DNA of 62,226 bases, from positions 1 through 62,226 of the forward strand of contig CBDDBX010000020.1 of assembly GCA_965225955.1 (NCBI GenBank), in the 5' to 3' direction. The notes beneath the pieces were generated by a model. That model made no database searches and was not told where the DNA came from. It saw only the letters and a list, made by a program, of their open reading frames with translations. The stretch comes from CBDDBX01 sp965225955 (GTDB lineage Bacteria; Acidobacteriota; Aminicenantia; UBA2199). Shown here in pieces: positions 17,625-26,960 of the stretch. The translations under genes were made by a program, and so were the position numbers. Position 1 is the stretch's first letter; every line of letters starts with the position of its first letter.

Positions 17625-20600
17625 TTACTCTTTAATTGACTTAAATGCAAGAACCATTGTAGTGCCCTTACCTTCCCCTTTACTATCAGCACAGATATTT
17701 CCACCCATTTCAACCATAGAGTTTGCACAGTGATGAAGTCTGTAACCCAGCTTACCACTCTTGGTTGTATACCCCTGACTAAATATCCTGTCCAGTGCAT
17801 CCTGAGGTATTCCACATCCATTATCAACTATCTTAATAAGAGTCATTTCAGTTCTGCTTTCTGTTATAAAAGTTATTTTCCGGTTATCCTCATGATTATC
17901 TTTTAAAGCTTCTATTGAATTTGTAATTATATCCATAAGTATTTGCATAAGCATGGGTTTATTGGCATATATTCTCTGATGTCGCTCATACCATTTTTCC
18001 ACTTTAACATTATGCAGAGCAAGCATATCACTACATACAACAAGAGCGTCACTGACAATTTTTTCTGGTTCAACTTCATCTATCATGTTCTCTGGCTTAC
18101 CTGAATATGCCTGCTGCACAGTAATTACTCTGGAAATTTCCTGTACCTTCTCAAAGAGTCTCTTAAGAAGGCGATCTCCCTCTTCTTTCTGTTTGGTAAT
18201 AATTCTATCTACTTTAACAAACAGAAGCATCAGCTTAACAGCTTTTGGGTCATTCTTAACAAAATTTTCAAGATTTTCCATTTCTCCATCCAGCATACTA
18301 CTGGCTTTATTAAGGGTATCAACCCCGGAATAACGGGACAGTTTTTTCAGATTATCAATAGATATGAAAACACTATTAAGAATATTTCCTACATTGTGAA
18401 GTGTATTGGAAGCAACTTCTGCCATACCGGATTTATGAGCCTGTTCTACAATTATCCTGTGACTCTTTTCAAGTTGGGCAGATCTCTCTTCAACAAGTTG
18501 TTCCAGAAGAATATTCTGCTTCTTGATCATATTGATTCTGAATCTGTAAAGTGATACAGCAGCACCGGAAATAAAAATAAGAACAAGCCCCCAGAACCAT
18601 AGAGTTTTCCAGAAAGGTGGTCTTATTATCAATCTGAGAGAACTACCTTTCTCATTCCATACAGCGTCACTATTTGAGGCTTTTACTTTAAGTACATACT
18701 CTCCTGGGGAAAGGTTGGTATATGTTGCAAAATTCCTGCTGCCTACATAATTCCATTCAGGATCAAAACCTTCAAGCTTATAGAGATACTTATTATTATC
18801 AGGGTCAGCGTAATGAAGAGCTGCAAATTCCACATCAAAGACATAACTCTTATGGGAGAGGGTTATAGATTTAACACTATTAATCGATTCCTGCAGCACA
18901 ACTTCCCCGTCAATTATCTCCCCCACTTCAACCTGTGAATTAAATATTTTCAGCCCTGTAAAAACTATTGAGGGAATTGTATGGTCCCTTCTTATAGCTT
19001 CAGGCTTGAAAAAGTTTATACCATTGATACCTGCAAATATCAGGTCACCATTTTTAGTTTTAACAGAAGGGAAATTAAACTCCATACTCTGCAATCCGTC
19101 TGTTACATCAAAATTGACAAAGTCCATCTGCACAGGGTTAAACCTTGAAAGCCCATTGTTTGTACTTACCCACATGTTACCCATATTATCCTGTTCAATA
19201 CCATAGATAACATTATCCGGTAATCCATCAATAGTGGTAAAAGTAGTAAAAGTATCACTGCCTCTGTCATATCTGTTCAGACCATTAGTAGTACCAAACC
19301 AGAAGACACCTTCTTTATCACGAAAAACTGTATAAACGTTATCTCCGCTGATTCCTCCCGGATTACCTGTGTCATAACTGTAATGTCTGAATTCATCTTT
19401 CCCGATATCATAATGATTCAGGCCTCTTCTGGTACATATCCAGAGTTTTCCTTTCTCATATTCCATGATATCCCATACATAATCTGAACAGATTGAATTT
19501 TTATCGGAAGGATCATGATAATAGTGCTTAAAAGAGCCTTTTGAAGGCCTGAACTCAAGCATTCCATTATAAGTGGACAGCCATATATTATCATCCATAC
19601 CTTTACCGATCCGGTTTATTTTATTAGCTGGGTTGTTTATGTTTACCTTATCAAAAATGAAGTTATCAAATTCTCTTTTTTTTCTGTTAAAACGAACAAG
19701 TCCTTCTCTTGTTCCTATCCATATATAGAGTTCATCAATGGCATTTATGTCATAAACATGATTATGAAGAAGAGAATTGCCATCTGAAGGATTGTGTCTG
19801 TAATGCCTGAACTTTCCGGTTTCGGGATTCATAACATCCACTCCGTGATGTGACCCGATCCATATCATTCCCAGATGATCTTCAAATACAGCAAAAATCG
19901 AATCACCTGACAGGCTGTTACTATTATTCTTCTTATGTTTAATATGCCCGAACATTCCGGAATTGAACAGCACCTTACTTATACCACCTGATTTTGTCGC
20001 AATCCACACCATGCCGGAATCATCTTCAATCAACCCTCTTACATGGTCAGCAGAAATACTGTGGGAATCATCTACAGCATGACTGTATCCTGTGAATCCA
20101 TCTCTGCCTTTTATCCATAATCCGTTTACTGTACCTACCCACAGTTCCCCACTACGGGTTTCCAGCATAGTAGTTATATTGTTGCATGCGATTCTCTCAT
20201 CTGGTGCCGATGAACTTTTGCAGAAATTTTTTACTTCACCACTATTGAGATTGCAGGCAAATAACCCTCTGTTCTCTGTTCCTATCCACAGAAAATTATC
20301 TTCGGTTACAACTATAGCCTTAACAACATTACCAGCAGCATCTGATGGAAAAAAATCTGTCTTTACAGGGGCAGGATCACCATACCTGTATTGAAAAACA
20401 CCTCTCCTTGTACCAATCCATATATTTCCTTTAGCATCTTCTGTTATTGCAGTAATATGCTGGTTCTTCAAAAACTGATTAAGGCGTATGTAATCTCTGA
20501 AATTTTCTTTCTCAGCATACTGGTGCCTCAATACAACAACACCATTTGACGAACCAATCCATATCCGTGAAGATCTGTCTACTATTATTGAAGTAACCGG

Positions 20601-21005
20601 TTCATCCGTTTCAATCAGATCCTTTCCTATTCTTTTGAATCTCTCTATTACCGGATTGAAAACCACAGCACCTATCTGTGTACCAATCCAGAGGTTCCCT
20701 TTACTATCTTCAGTAATACAGTTGGCTCCTTTGCCCTTTAGAAATTCTCTGAGATCCCTCTCACCCTGAAATTTCTTAAATGCTCTTCCATCATATTTCA
20801 CCAGAGGGATTGAGTCCAGCCCCATCCATATAATTCCATTTGCTCCCTGCTGAATTGCTGTTACCCCACTCATAGGGAGACCATCTGATACTTTAATATG
20901 GAGAAATGTCTTTTTCTGTACAACTGATTCAAGTAGAAACGGATAGCTTAATATCAATACCAGAACCAGAACTCTTAATGACTTCATCTTCTCCTCAGTT
21001 GACAA
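17625..21005 (-). CDS. Reg_prop-type sensor histidine kinase
   Basis: An 1126-residue membrane sensor. It has an N-terminal signal/anchor near residues 9-26, then about fourteen Reg_prop repeats (pattern D-x-x-G-x-[IL]W-[IVF]-G-T-x-x-G-[LVI]) at roughly 30-690, enough for two seven-bladed propellers in the periplasm. A Y_Y_Y domain follows (YKLEGFDPEWNYVG, NLSPGEYVLKVKASNSD) near 735-800, then one transmembrane helix near 806-825. The cytoplasmic kinase has an H-box TLHNVGNILNSV (His near 870) and ATPase N and G boxes (NSIEALKDN, DNGCGIP) near 1030-1070. It ends after the ATPase domain, with no receiver or DNA-binding module, and no response regulator is adjacent. The ligand is unknown. Confidence 0.9.
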   Translation of the reverse strand: MSTEEKMKSLRVLVLVLILSYPFLLESVVQKKTFLHIKVSDGLPMSGVTAIQQGANGIIWMGLDSIPLVKYDGRAFKKFQGERDLREFLKGKGANCITEDSKGNLWIGTQIGAVVFNPVIERFKRIGKDLIETDEPVTSIIVDRSSRIWIGSSNGVVVLRHQYAEKENFRDYIRLNQFLKNQHITAITEDAKGNIWIGTRRGVFQYRYGDPAPVKTDFFPSDAAGNVVKAIVVTEDNFLWIGTENRGLFACNLNSGEVKNFCKSSSAPDERIACNNITTMLETRSGELWVGTVNGLWIKGRDGFTGYSHAVDDSHSISADHVRGLIEDDSGMVWIATKSGGISKVLFNSGMFGHIKHKKNNSNSLSGDSIFAVFEDHLGMIWIGSHHGVDVMNPETGKFRHYRHNPSDGNSLLHNHVYDINAIDELYIWIGTREGLVRFNRKKREFDNFIFDKVNINNPANKINRIGKGMDDNIWLSTYNGMLEFRPSKGSFKHYYHDPSDKNSICSDYVWDIMEYEKGKLWICTRRGLNHYDIGKDEFRHYSYDTGNPGGISGDNVYTVFRDKEGVFWFGTTNGLNRYDRGSDTFTTFTTIDGLPDNVIYGIEQDNMGNMWVSTNNGLSRFNPVQMDFVNFDVTDGLQSMEFNFPSVKTKNGDLIFAGINGINFFKPEAIRRDHTIPSIVFTGLKIFNSQVEVGEIIDGEVVLQESINSVKSITLSHKSYVFDVEFAALHYADPDNNKYLYKLEGFDPEWNYVGSRNFATYTNLSPGEYVLKVKASNSDAVWNEKGSSLRLIIRPPFWKTLWFWGLVLIFISGAAVSLYRFRINMIKKQNILLEQLVEERSAQLEKSHRIIVEQAHKSGMAEVASNTLHNVGNILNSVFISIDNLKKLSRYSGVDTLNKASSMLDGEMENLENFVKNDPKAVKLMLLFVKVDRIITKQKEEGDRLLKRLFEKVQEISRVITVQQAYSGKPENMIDEVEPEKIVSDALVVCSDMLALHNVKVEKWYERHQRIYANKPMLMQILMDIITNSIEALKDNHEDNRKITFITESRTEMTLIKIVDNGCGIPQDALDRIFSQGYTTKSGKLGYRLHHCANSMVEMGGNICADSKGEGKGTTMVLAFKSIKE

Positions 21006-21091
21006 TATTCTGTAAAGGGATCTGATAAATATATGGTATGAATAAGTTTGATTTTCATAAATAGTCTGGGTAAAAATGCCGGCTTAATCAA

Positions 21092-21706
21092 TTAATCTAC
21101 CCGGTTTCCTATCTGTTTATTAAGAATTCCCGTAAGGGTAACAAGAGCCAGTATCGCTCCTGCAAGAGCATACCCCATATCTGATTGAGTATCCCAAATA
21201 TAGCCCTGAGTACCCAGAAAAGCTTCAGCTGTTTCATCAACTGCAAGAGCGACCCACCACTCTATCAGCTCATAGAACGCACTGATTGCAAGACAGGTTG
21301 AAATTACAAAAAAATTGATCCAGCTTCGACTCTTTACCAGATCTTTTCTTATGAAAAATTCCTTAATAACAACTGCAGGAATAAAACCCTGAGCTAAATG
21401 CCCTATTTTATCATAATTATTTCTCCCGGCTCCAAAGATATTATTTACTATCTCAGGAAGAGGCACTTCTGCGTAAGTGTAGTGCCCTCCAATCATCAGT
21501 ATTACTGAATGTATGAGAATCAGTGAATAACTGAGATTTGTAAACCTGAACTTTTTTGAAGTTATTCCCAGAGCAATTAAAGCCAGTACTGCAGGCAAAA
21601 CCTCAAGAAACCATGTAAAATAATCTTTCGGATTTACAGATGACCATATCAGAACAGAAAAAAAGACCAGTATCCACAGGCTTTTATGCATAAGAACATT
21701 ATACAT
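21092..21706 (-). CDS. YjdF-like inner membrane protein (DUF2238)
   Basis: A 204-residue protein with five to six membrane helices. It matches the DUF2238/YjdF pattern: NYDKIGHLAQGFIPA near residue 97, FYELIEWW near 148, and GTQGYIWDTQSDMGYALAGA near 165-185. The conserved His, Glu and Asp residues in these segments suggest a shared but unknown activity. The first ATG (21706) and a second at 21691 are both possible; neither has a clear ribosome site. The function of the family is not established. Confidence 0.8.
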   Translation of the reverse strand: MYNVLMHKSLWILVFFSVLIWSSVNPKDYFTWFLEVLPAVLALIALGITSKKFRFTNLSYSLILIHSVILMIGGHYTYAEVPLPEIVNNIFGAGRNNYDKIGHLAQGFIPAVVIKEFFIRKDLVKSRSWINFFVISTCLAISAFYELIEWWVALAVDETAEAFLGTQGYIWDTQSDMGYALAGAILALVTLTGILNKQIGNRVD

Positions 21707-21783
21707 ATTGCTGAAACAGATTGCATATAGTTACCGGATTTACATACTGAATTGTTTATAATAAGAGTCTTAACCCTTGTTGA

Positions 21784-21803
21784 GGCGCTTAATTATAAGC
21801 GCC
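21784..21803 (-). terminator. Hairpin after the tandem barrel genes
   Basis: GGCGCTTA and TAAGCGCC form a perfect eight-pair stem with an ATTA loop, 20 bases past the stop of the last barrel gene. There is no strong T-run, so it may act as an mRNA 3' end rather than a classic intrinsic terminator. Confidence 0.4.
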
Positions 21804-21822
21804 CTTAAATATTTACCCTTTC

Positions 21823-23034
21823 CTAAAACCCCATCTTCATCAAAAACCCTACTTTTATCTTTTTTCTGTCATTATTATGAGCCACATATATCTGCAAAGG
21901 TGGCATCGCAATATTTTTAAGATAGATACTGCAGGCAATACCGGCACTACTGATAAATTCATCTTTAAAAATTCTGTTTCTTTTATCAGACATAGATGCA
22001 TAATCGAAAAAGGTTACCAGAGATAGAGAGAAACCAGAAAAATTTTTAAGAGGTATTTTATATTCAACATTCCCTGACAAAACATTGTTATACATAAAAT
22101 CGTTCTCTTCAAAACCTCTCATTGGAAGAGAACCTGGAGTTTTCATGTTACTGACAATGTATCCATATCGACTGGTTCCATCAAAAGTAAGTGCCAGTTG
22201 ATTGGCAATTGACAGATTCTGCATACCAAAAGTTGGTATGAATATAGCAGAAGTAGCAATACCTCTGAAATGGTCCTTAATATCTTTACCTGTAACTCTT
22301 GAAAATTCACCGGACAGGCTCATACCGGATATTCCCGCCATACTGAATTTTATATTACTGTATCCCAGCTTAAGACCAATTACACTATGTTCGGATTTCA
22401 GGGGATAAACAGATTCTGTTGATCCGTCATACTCAATATTTTCGTATCCGAATACAGGTGACAGAGTAAAATGTTTACTTAGTTTATAACCAGGCTCCAC
22501 TCTCACAATAGTAGCCTTTCTATCCATTCCTGCTACATCCTCATTGCTTATATTCAGAGATACATTCAGTTTCCATTTATTACCTATAAAATGCCTGTCA
22601 GAAAAAGTAAAAGAGACCTGTGGCTTCTTATCTTTCAACCTGAAAGATCCTCCTATGAGCTTCTGGGTTCCCAGAAAATTACTTTCAAAAAAACCTGCTC
22701 CATATGATGTAACCCCTTTGCTTTTATTAAAAGCAGGCATAATAATCAGAGTCTGCTTATCCTCAGCATGGATAACAATATCCACCTCTTCCCCTTCTGC
22801 TTTATCTTTTATCCTGATATTCTTAAAAGTTCCGGCTTTAATCAGATTCACAAAGGTTTCCATCTTTTTTAACCTGTTCCAGGAATCCTTCTCTTTTATT
22901 CCTGCTATTTTAAGGAAGACAGATGTTTTAGTTCTCTTCAACCCCTCTACTTTAATTGACCTTATGTTTACTGCTGCTTCACCATAAACAGACAGCAGTA
23001 GAATAATACCTGTTAAAATACATTTCATTTTCAT
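21823..23034 (-). CDS. Outer-membrane POTRA/beta-barrel protein, copy 1 (BamA-like surface antigen fold)
   Basis: A 403-residue exported protein: signal peptide (MKCILTGIILLLSVYGEAA), one POTRA-like domain near residues 20-95 (RSIKVEGLKRTKTSVFLKIA), then alternating strands to the end. It finishes IKVGFLMKMGF, with the C-terminal Phe of the outer-membrane barrel signal. The barrel is about 300 residues, shorter than BamA. ATG 23034 was chosen because GGAGGA precedes it; the frame opens 18 codons earlier. It is a clear paralogue of the next gene upstream in the operon (same opening, PALQIYVAHNN-type ending). Possible roles are protein or lipid translocation or adhesion; none is shown. Confidence 0.8.
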   Translation of the reverse strand: MKMKCILTGIILLLSVYGEAAVNIRSIKVEGLKRTKTSVFLKIAGIKEKDSWNRLKKMETFVNLIKAGTFKNIRIKDKAEGEEVDIVIHAEDKQTLIIMPAFNKSKGVTSYGAGFFESNFLGTQKLIGGSFRLKDKKPQVSFTFSDRHFIGNKWKLNVSLNISNEDVAGMDRKATIVRVEPGYKLSKHFTLSPVFGYENIEYDGSTESVYPLKSEHSVIGLKLGYSNIKFSMAGISGMSLSGEFSRVTGKDIKDHFRGIATSAIFIPTFGMQNLSIANQLALTFDGTSRYGYIVSNMKTPGSLPMRGFEENDFMYNNVLSGNVEYKIPLKNFSGFSLSLVTFFDYASMSDKRNRIFKDEFISSAGIACSIYLKNIAMPPLQIYVAHNNDRKKIKVGFLMKMGF

Positions 23035-23186
23035 TACATATTCCTCCTGCAATTTTGCGCACCAATTATGTTTTACCACAAATTGCAATTTTATATATAG
23101 AGAAAAATATTATTTACATAAAAAAGAGATTGATTTAAGCTTAAGTAAGTTTTATTTACAAAAAAATATTTTCCAATCAAAAATAT

Positions 23187-24404
23187 CTAAAAACTCATTC
23201 CCATGAGAAAGCCGAATTTAAACTTCCTACGTTCATTATTATGAGCCACATATATCTGCAGAGCTGGTAGAGCTACCTTTCTTATATAGAATCGCAGAGC
23301 AATCCCTGCACTACTAATAAACTCATCAGAGAAGAGATCTTTCTTCCTATCTGCCATTAGAGCATAGTCAAAGAATGGAACCATAGCAATTGTAAAAGCA
23401 GAAAACGATTTAACCGGCAACCTGTATTCAACAGTACCTGATATTACATTTCCATATAAAAATTCATTGTCTTCGAAGCCTTTTATCGGTAGTGCCTCAC
23501 TGGACCCCTGGGCTCCAACCCTGAAACCATAGCCATATGGAGCACCAAAAGAGATAGAGAACTGATTCATCACGGCAAGAGTATGATTTGAAAATAGTGA
23601 CAGATAAAACTCGGTTTTTAATATACCTCTGAAAAAATCTTCAATATCTTTTCCCATAACTGAAATAAGACTTCCCGTTATTCTGACACCTGAGAAATTG
23701 TCTTCCTTCTGATCCATATTGTCATATCCGGCACTAATGCCTGCCACAAAATGTCCGGAATTTCCTGGTAAGACATTTACATTACCATCCAGGTTTTCAT
23801 GGCTAAAATCTTCATACCCGGCAATAAGTGAAAGGGTGATATAGTTATTTACTCTGTATCCCGGACTCAATGTAAATTTAAGTGATTTACGCTGAAAACC
23901 GGCAACTTCCTCATCTTTCATCTGAAAAGCACCCATAAAAGTCCACTTCTCATTTATAAAGTACCGATCTATATAGAAGAGAGATATCTGGGGCTTCTTC
24001 TCTTTTAGTAGAAATAGTCCGGCAACACCTTTCTGCAGCCCAAGAAAATTACTTTCAAAAACACCTACTCCGTAAGCTTTTGAGCTCCCACTTGAAGAAG
24101 CCATAGGAAACCCCATTAAAGTCCATTTATCCTGTGCATGTACAGATATATCAACCTGTTTTCCTTCTACTTTCTCATCAATTCGGATATTACTGAAATT
24201 CCCCATCTTCTCCAGTCTTCTCAGGATATGCTTTTTTTTATCCCCATTCCACATATCTCCGGCTTTAACTCCGGCTATCTTAATAAAGGTTGCTTTTCCA
24301 GTTCTCTTAAGACCTTCAACTTTAACAGATCTTACAGTTAATTCATCTCCTGCAAGAGTTCCTGCAAAACAGAGAAAAAATATAAGAGTCAATATTTTTT
24401 TCAT
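23187..24404 (-). CDS. Outer-membrane POTRA/beta-barrel protein, copy 2
   Basis: A 405-residue paralogue of the 21823-23034 gene with the same plan: signal peptide (MKKILTLIFFLCFAGTLAGDE), a single POTRA-like region (VRSVKVEGLKRTGKATFIKIAG) and a barrel ending FGFLMGMSF. Shared blocks include YGVGVFESNFLG near 111, DRYFINEKW near 146, DEFISSAGIA near 365 and LQIYVAHNN near 386. It starts 22 bases after the MarR gene ends, so it is probably co-transcribed with MarR, while copy 1 follows after 152 bases. One POTRA and a small barrel set the pair apart from BamA, which usually has five POTRAs. Confidence 0.8.
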   Translation of the reverse strand: MKKILTLIFFLCFAGTLAGDELTVRSVKVEGLKRTGKATFIKIAGVKAGDMWNGDKKKHILRRLEKMGNFSNIRIDEKVEGKQVDISVHAQDKWTLMGFPMASSSGSSKAYGVGVFESNFLGLQKGVAGLFLLKEKKPQISLFYIDRYFINEKWTFMGAFQMKDEEVAGFQRKSLKFTLSPGYRVNNYITLSLIAGYEDFSHENLDGNVNVLPGNSGHFVAGISAGYDNMDQKEDNFSGVRITGSLISVMGKDIEDFFRGILKTEFYLSLFSNHTLAVMNQFSISFGAPYGYGFRVGAQGSSEALPIKGFEDNEFLYGNVISGTVEYRLPVKSFSAFTIAMVPFFDYALMADRKKDLFSDEFISSAGIALRFYIRKVALPALQIYVAHNNERRKFKFGFLMGMSF

Positions 24405-24426
24405 TACATTTCACCTCAGGATGTTT

Positions 24427-24891
24427 CTATATCTGAATCTCTTTACAATGTTTCTTAATAACTGCCCGGTAATGGTGTTCAAGGAGACTTAGATTGCTCA
24501 GAATTTCCTCATGTACATCTTTACCTATAGAAGACTCAAGCCACTCAACGCCTCTGTTACGGAGATCCTCCAGTTTTACTCTGTACCTGCGTCCACTTTC
24601 AGTTATATGAATAGAGTATTTCCTTTTATCATTTATATCTATATCTCTTTTAACAATTCCTTTTTTTTCCAGTTTATCAACTGTTCTCTTAATATTTGAT
24701 TTATCTTTAAACAGTTTTGCAGCAAGATAGTTCTGAGTAACCCCCTCTTTATTAAATAATTCTGACAACACAACAAACTCATCAAGGGTGAAACCAAGAG
24801 CAGCATCATTAAATACTTCTATGAGTCTTATAATCATAGAATGAAGCCTCTCCACTTTCAGAACTACACCATCAAAATTTTCTTTGTTCAA
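24427..24891 (-). CDS. MarR-family transcriptional regulator, TTG start
   Basis: A 154-residue winged-helix repressor-type protein. The DNA-binding core runs near residues 35-105: LDEFVVLSELFNKEGVTQNYLAAKLFKDKSNIKRTVDKLEKKGIV, then the wing RDINDKRKYSIHITESGR. The start is TTG at 24889-24891, fixed by AAGGAG five bases upstream. An 18-base palindrome lies directly upstream at 24902-24919, touching the ribosome site, which suggests autoregulation. The two outer-membrane barrel genes follow on the same strand, so they are the likely targets. The ligand is unknown. Confidence 0.9.
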   Translation of the reverse strand: MNKENFDGVVLKVERLHSMIIRLIEVFNDAALGFTLDEFVVLSELFNKEGVTQNYLAAKLFKDKSNIKRTVDKLEKKGIVKRDIDINDKRKYSIHITESGRRYRVKLEDLRNRGVEWLESSIGKDVHEEILSNLSLLEHHYRAVIKKHCKEIQI

Positions 24892-24901
24892 ACAAACTCC
24901 T

Positions 24902-24919
24902 TAGTTGCGTTCGCAACTA
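24902..24919. promoter_or_regulatory. Probable MarR operator palindrome
   Basis: TAGTTGCG-TT-CGCAACTA is a perfect inverted repeat with eight-base arms. It ends 10 bases before the TTG start of the MarR gene and abuts its AAGGAG, so a bound dimer would block the promoter or translation start. Operators of this size and symmetry are typical of the MarR family. Confidence 0.75.
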
Positions 24920-25162
24920 TTTTCTATCATAGACAGATTGCTATTACAATCAAAAAATATAATTTACAATGTAAAGGGATACCTGACTAACACAGACTGA
25001 CACAGATATGTTTGGTACATAGCCTGTGTTTATTGCAGTATGTATTCCTGATAAATCTTAGTAAGCCGTGTCTCCTACGTTTCATTATTAAGACCGTCTG
25101 GAAATAAGCAACGGAAGAGCACCCAGCCCTACCCCTACGAACTTTTCAAATCTTATAGTTTT

Positions 25163-25190
25163 AAAAAAAGGGCGTTTTTGATAAACGCCC
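25163..25190 (-). terminator. Intrinsic terminator of the saccharopine-dehydrogenase-like gene
   Basis: On the minus strand GGGCGTTT and AAACGCCC form an eight-pair stem with a five-base loop, followed by seven T residues. It lies 16 bases after the stop codon. Confidence 0.88.
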
Positions 25191-25205
25191 TGAATATTAA
25201 TGATA

Positions 25206-26537
25206 TTAAAGTATCTCTTCTTCTTCGATGAACTTTATGCCATAATTTTCCAGTTCTTCAAGAACTGGAGCATATACACTCTTCTCAACCGGAACAACTA
25301 CACCCGTGGCTTTAATCTTTCCGGTAAGTATAAGTTTCACAGCAATTGCCACTGGAATTCCAACAGTAATTGACATAGCAGTGTGAACGTCGGTTTCTCC
25401 CTTTACACAGAGTGAAGATATAACTCTTTTTCTGACACCATCTTTTTCATAAACAAAACGGTGCTGCATTACAATCATATCCTTATCGCCTTCTTCAAGA
25501 GCCCATCTCTTTTCAAGAAGAAGTTGAAGAGCTCTGGCGGGAGAAATGTTCTCCTCCCCCAGAGCTTCTTCGCCGAAAATCCCTGTCCATCTTATCTTAT
25601 CCATTATCTCTGAATCTGATGTCAAACCTGCATACTTCGAAAACTTATCCTCGGTTTTACCCTCAGCTTCCGGCAGATAAGAGTCAATGAATTCCCTGTA
25701 TGTCATATCAGCGCTGTTTCCCAGGCTGTATGTATCATCTGTAAGACCAAGCTGTACAAAAACATCCCAGGCTTCTGAGTACCCCGGACGTCTCATAGTA
25801 CCACGGAAAAGTGTCTTTATCCCTTCCAGATTGTAAGTATCAACATATGATACTGAATCTCTGTTAGCATAAACTTCAAATTCACCCATTCCAGGTACTT
25901 CTACAATTTTTCTTCTTTTAAACAGCTTACTGTATGGGATGTATTTAATTTTACCATCCCCCAGATATTTAGCTGTTCCCTGACCAGCCAGAACAACATT
26001 TCTGGGGTTCCAGGTAAATTTATAGTTCCATGGATTATTATCGTATTCAGGTGCTACGAGTCCGCCTGTATATGACTCAAACTCAAGCAGTTCTCCACCT
26101 TCTTCTCTTATTCCATCGATAACTTTCATCGCAGACATATGGTCAATGCCGGGATCTACACCGATTTCATTAAGTAGAAGAATATTTTTATCGGCAGCAG
26201 CACTATCAAGCTGCTTCATATCTTCTGAAACATAAGATGCGGTTACCATATGCTTCCCGTATTTCACACACTCCCCTGCAATAACCGGGTGCATAAAAGC
26301 CGGAAGCATTGAAACAACCAGATCGCTTTCGGAAACGATTCTTCCTCTCAACTCTTCGTCCTGCACATCAAAGAGTGAAGCTGTTCCTCTTGGGTGATTA
26401 CCCACTTTCTTTTCTGCAGTTTCCAGTGATAGATCTGCTACAGTAATATGCCAGTTGTGCTCTTCAGAATTTTTTAAAAGATAGTCTATTAGACTTGATG
26501 CAGATAATCCCGCACCGATAACTGAAATTCTCTTCAC
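25206..26537 (-). CDS. Saccharopine dehydrogenase-like reductase, GTG start
   Basis: A 443-residue NAD(P)-dependent enzyme of the saccharopine dehydrogenase family. It starts with a Rossmann loop ISVIGAGLSASSLIDYLL (residues 4-21), has VVSMLPAFMHP near 77 and NEIGVDPGIDHMSA near 123-136, the segment that contacts substrate in this family, and a C-terminal domain from about residue 140. The start is GTG, with GGAG eight bases upstream. Likely acts on the lysine or alpha-aminoadipate route, but related reductases act on other amino-acid conjugates. No other lysine gene is nearby. A strong terminator follows. Confidence 0.82.
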   Translation of the reverse strand: MKRISVIGAGLSASSLIDYLLKNSEEHNWHITVADLSLETAEKKVGNHPRGTASLFDVQDEELRGRIVSESDLVVSMLPAFMHPVIAGECVKYGKHMVTASYVSEDMKQLDSAAADKNILLLNEIGVDPGIDHMSAMKVIDGIREEGGELLEFESYTGGLVAPEYDNNPWNYKFTWNPRNVVLAGQGTAKYLGDGKIKYIPYSKLFKRRKIVEVPGMGEFEVYANRDSVSYVDTYNLEGIKTLFRGTMRRPGYSEAWDVFVQLGLTDDTYSLGNSADMTYREFIDSYLPEAEGKTEDKFSKYAGLTSDSEIMDKIRWTGIFGEEALGEENISPARALQLLLEKRWALEEGDKDMIVMQHRFVYEKDGVRKRVISSLCVKGETDVHTAMSITVGIPVAIAVKLILTGKIKATGVVVPVEKSVYAPVLEELENYGIKFIEEEEIL

Positions 26538-26578
26538 AAATTATCTCCTGCCTCAATTAATTTCCAATTCCTTGATTT

Positions 26579-26635
26579 AACGGCTGATATCTGCAGCCGT
26601 TGGTAACCGAGCAGAACAATATGTCTGCTCAGGTT
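26579..26635 (-). other. Two tandem hairpins between HU and the reductase gene
   Basis: First stem (26579-26601): AACGGCTG with CAGCCGTT. Second stem (26605-26635): AACC and AGCAGA pairing with TCTGCT and GGTT across a bulge. On the minus strand they lie 19-76 bases after the HU stop. They may be the HU transcript end or part of the reductase leader. Confidence 0.5.
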
Positions 26636-26654
26636 AATTCTCTATAACTTATGT

Positions 26655-26927
26655 CTACTGAATCTGATCTTTAAGAGCTTTTCCAGGAACAAATTTAGGA
26701 AGCTTCATTGCAGGTATTTTGATCTTATCGCCGGTTGATGGATTACGTCCTTCTCTCTCTTTTCTGTCAACTACTTTAAAAGTTCCGAAACCAACGAGGG
26801 TAATTTTGTCACCGTCTGTTAGAGCATCACCTACAACTTCTACAAATGCATCGATGGATTTTGCAGTATCTGCTTTAGGAACACCGGTTTTTTCTGCAAT
26901 TTTTGCAACTAATTCTGACTTTGTCAT
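26655..26927 (-). CDS. hup: HU-family DNA-binding protein
   Basis: Nucleoid protein of 90 residues that bends DNA as a dimer. It has the standard HU sequence: MTKSELVAKIAEKTG at the start, the helix pair up to residue 40, GFGTFKVVDRKEREGRNP near 45-62 (the beta arm with the Asn-Pro that intercalates DNA), and AMKLPKFVPGKALKD at the end. ATG 26927 was chosen because GGAGG lies eight bases upstream; an in-frame start five codons earlier overlaps the ribosome site. It follows the parvulin gene by 33 bases and is probably co-transcribed with it. Confidence 0.95.
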   Translation of the reverse strand: MTKSELVAKIAEKTGVPKADTAKSIDAFVEVVGDALTDGDKITLVGFGTFKVVDRKEREGRNPSTGDKIKIPAMKLPKFVPGKALKDQIQ

Positions 26928-26960
26928 AACGTTAACCTCCATTAACTGATATAAATTAAA

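Larger units (their letters stand above)
24892..25205. other. 314-base gene-free region: MarR control site, spacer repeat, terminator
   Basis: Holds the MarR palindrome (24902-24919) on the left and the reductase terminator (25163-25190) on the right. The middle has an ACACAGACTGACACAG-like spacer (near 24990-25010) that resembles sequence near 35185-35235 and 38505-38525. No gene or RNA was recognised. Confidence 0.6.
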
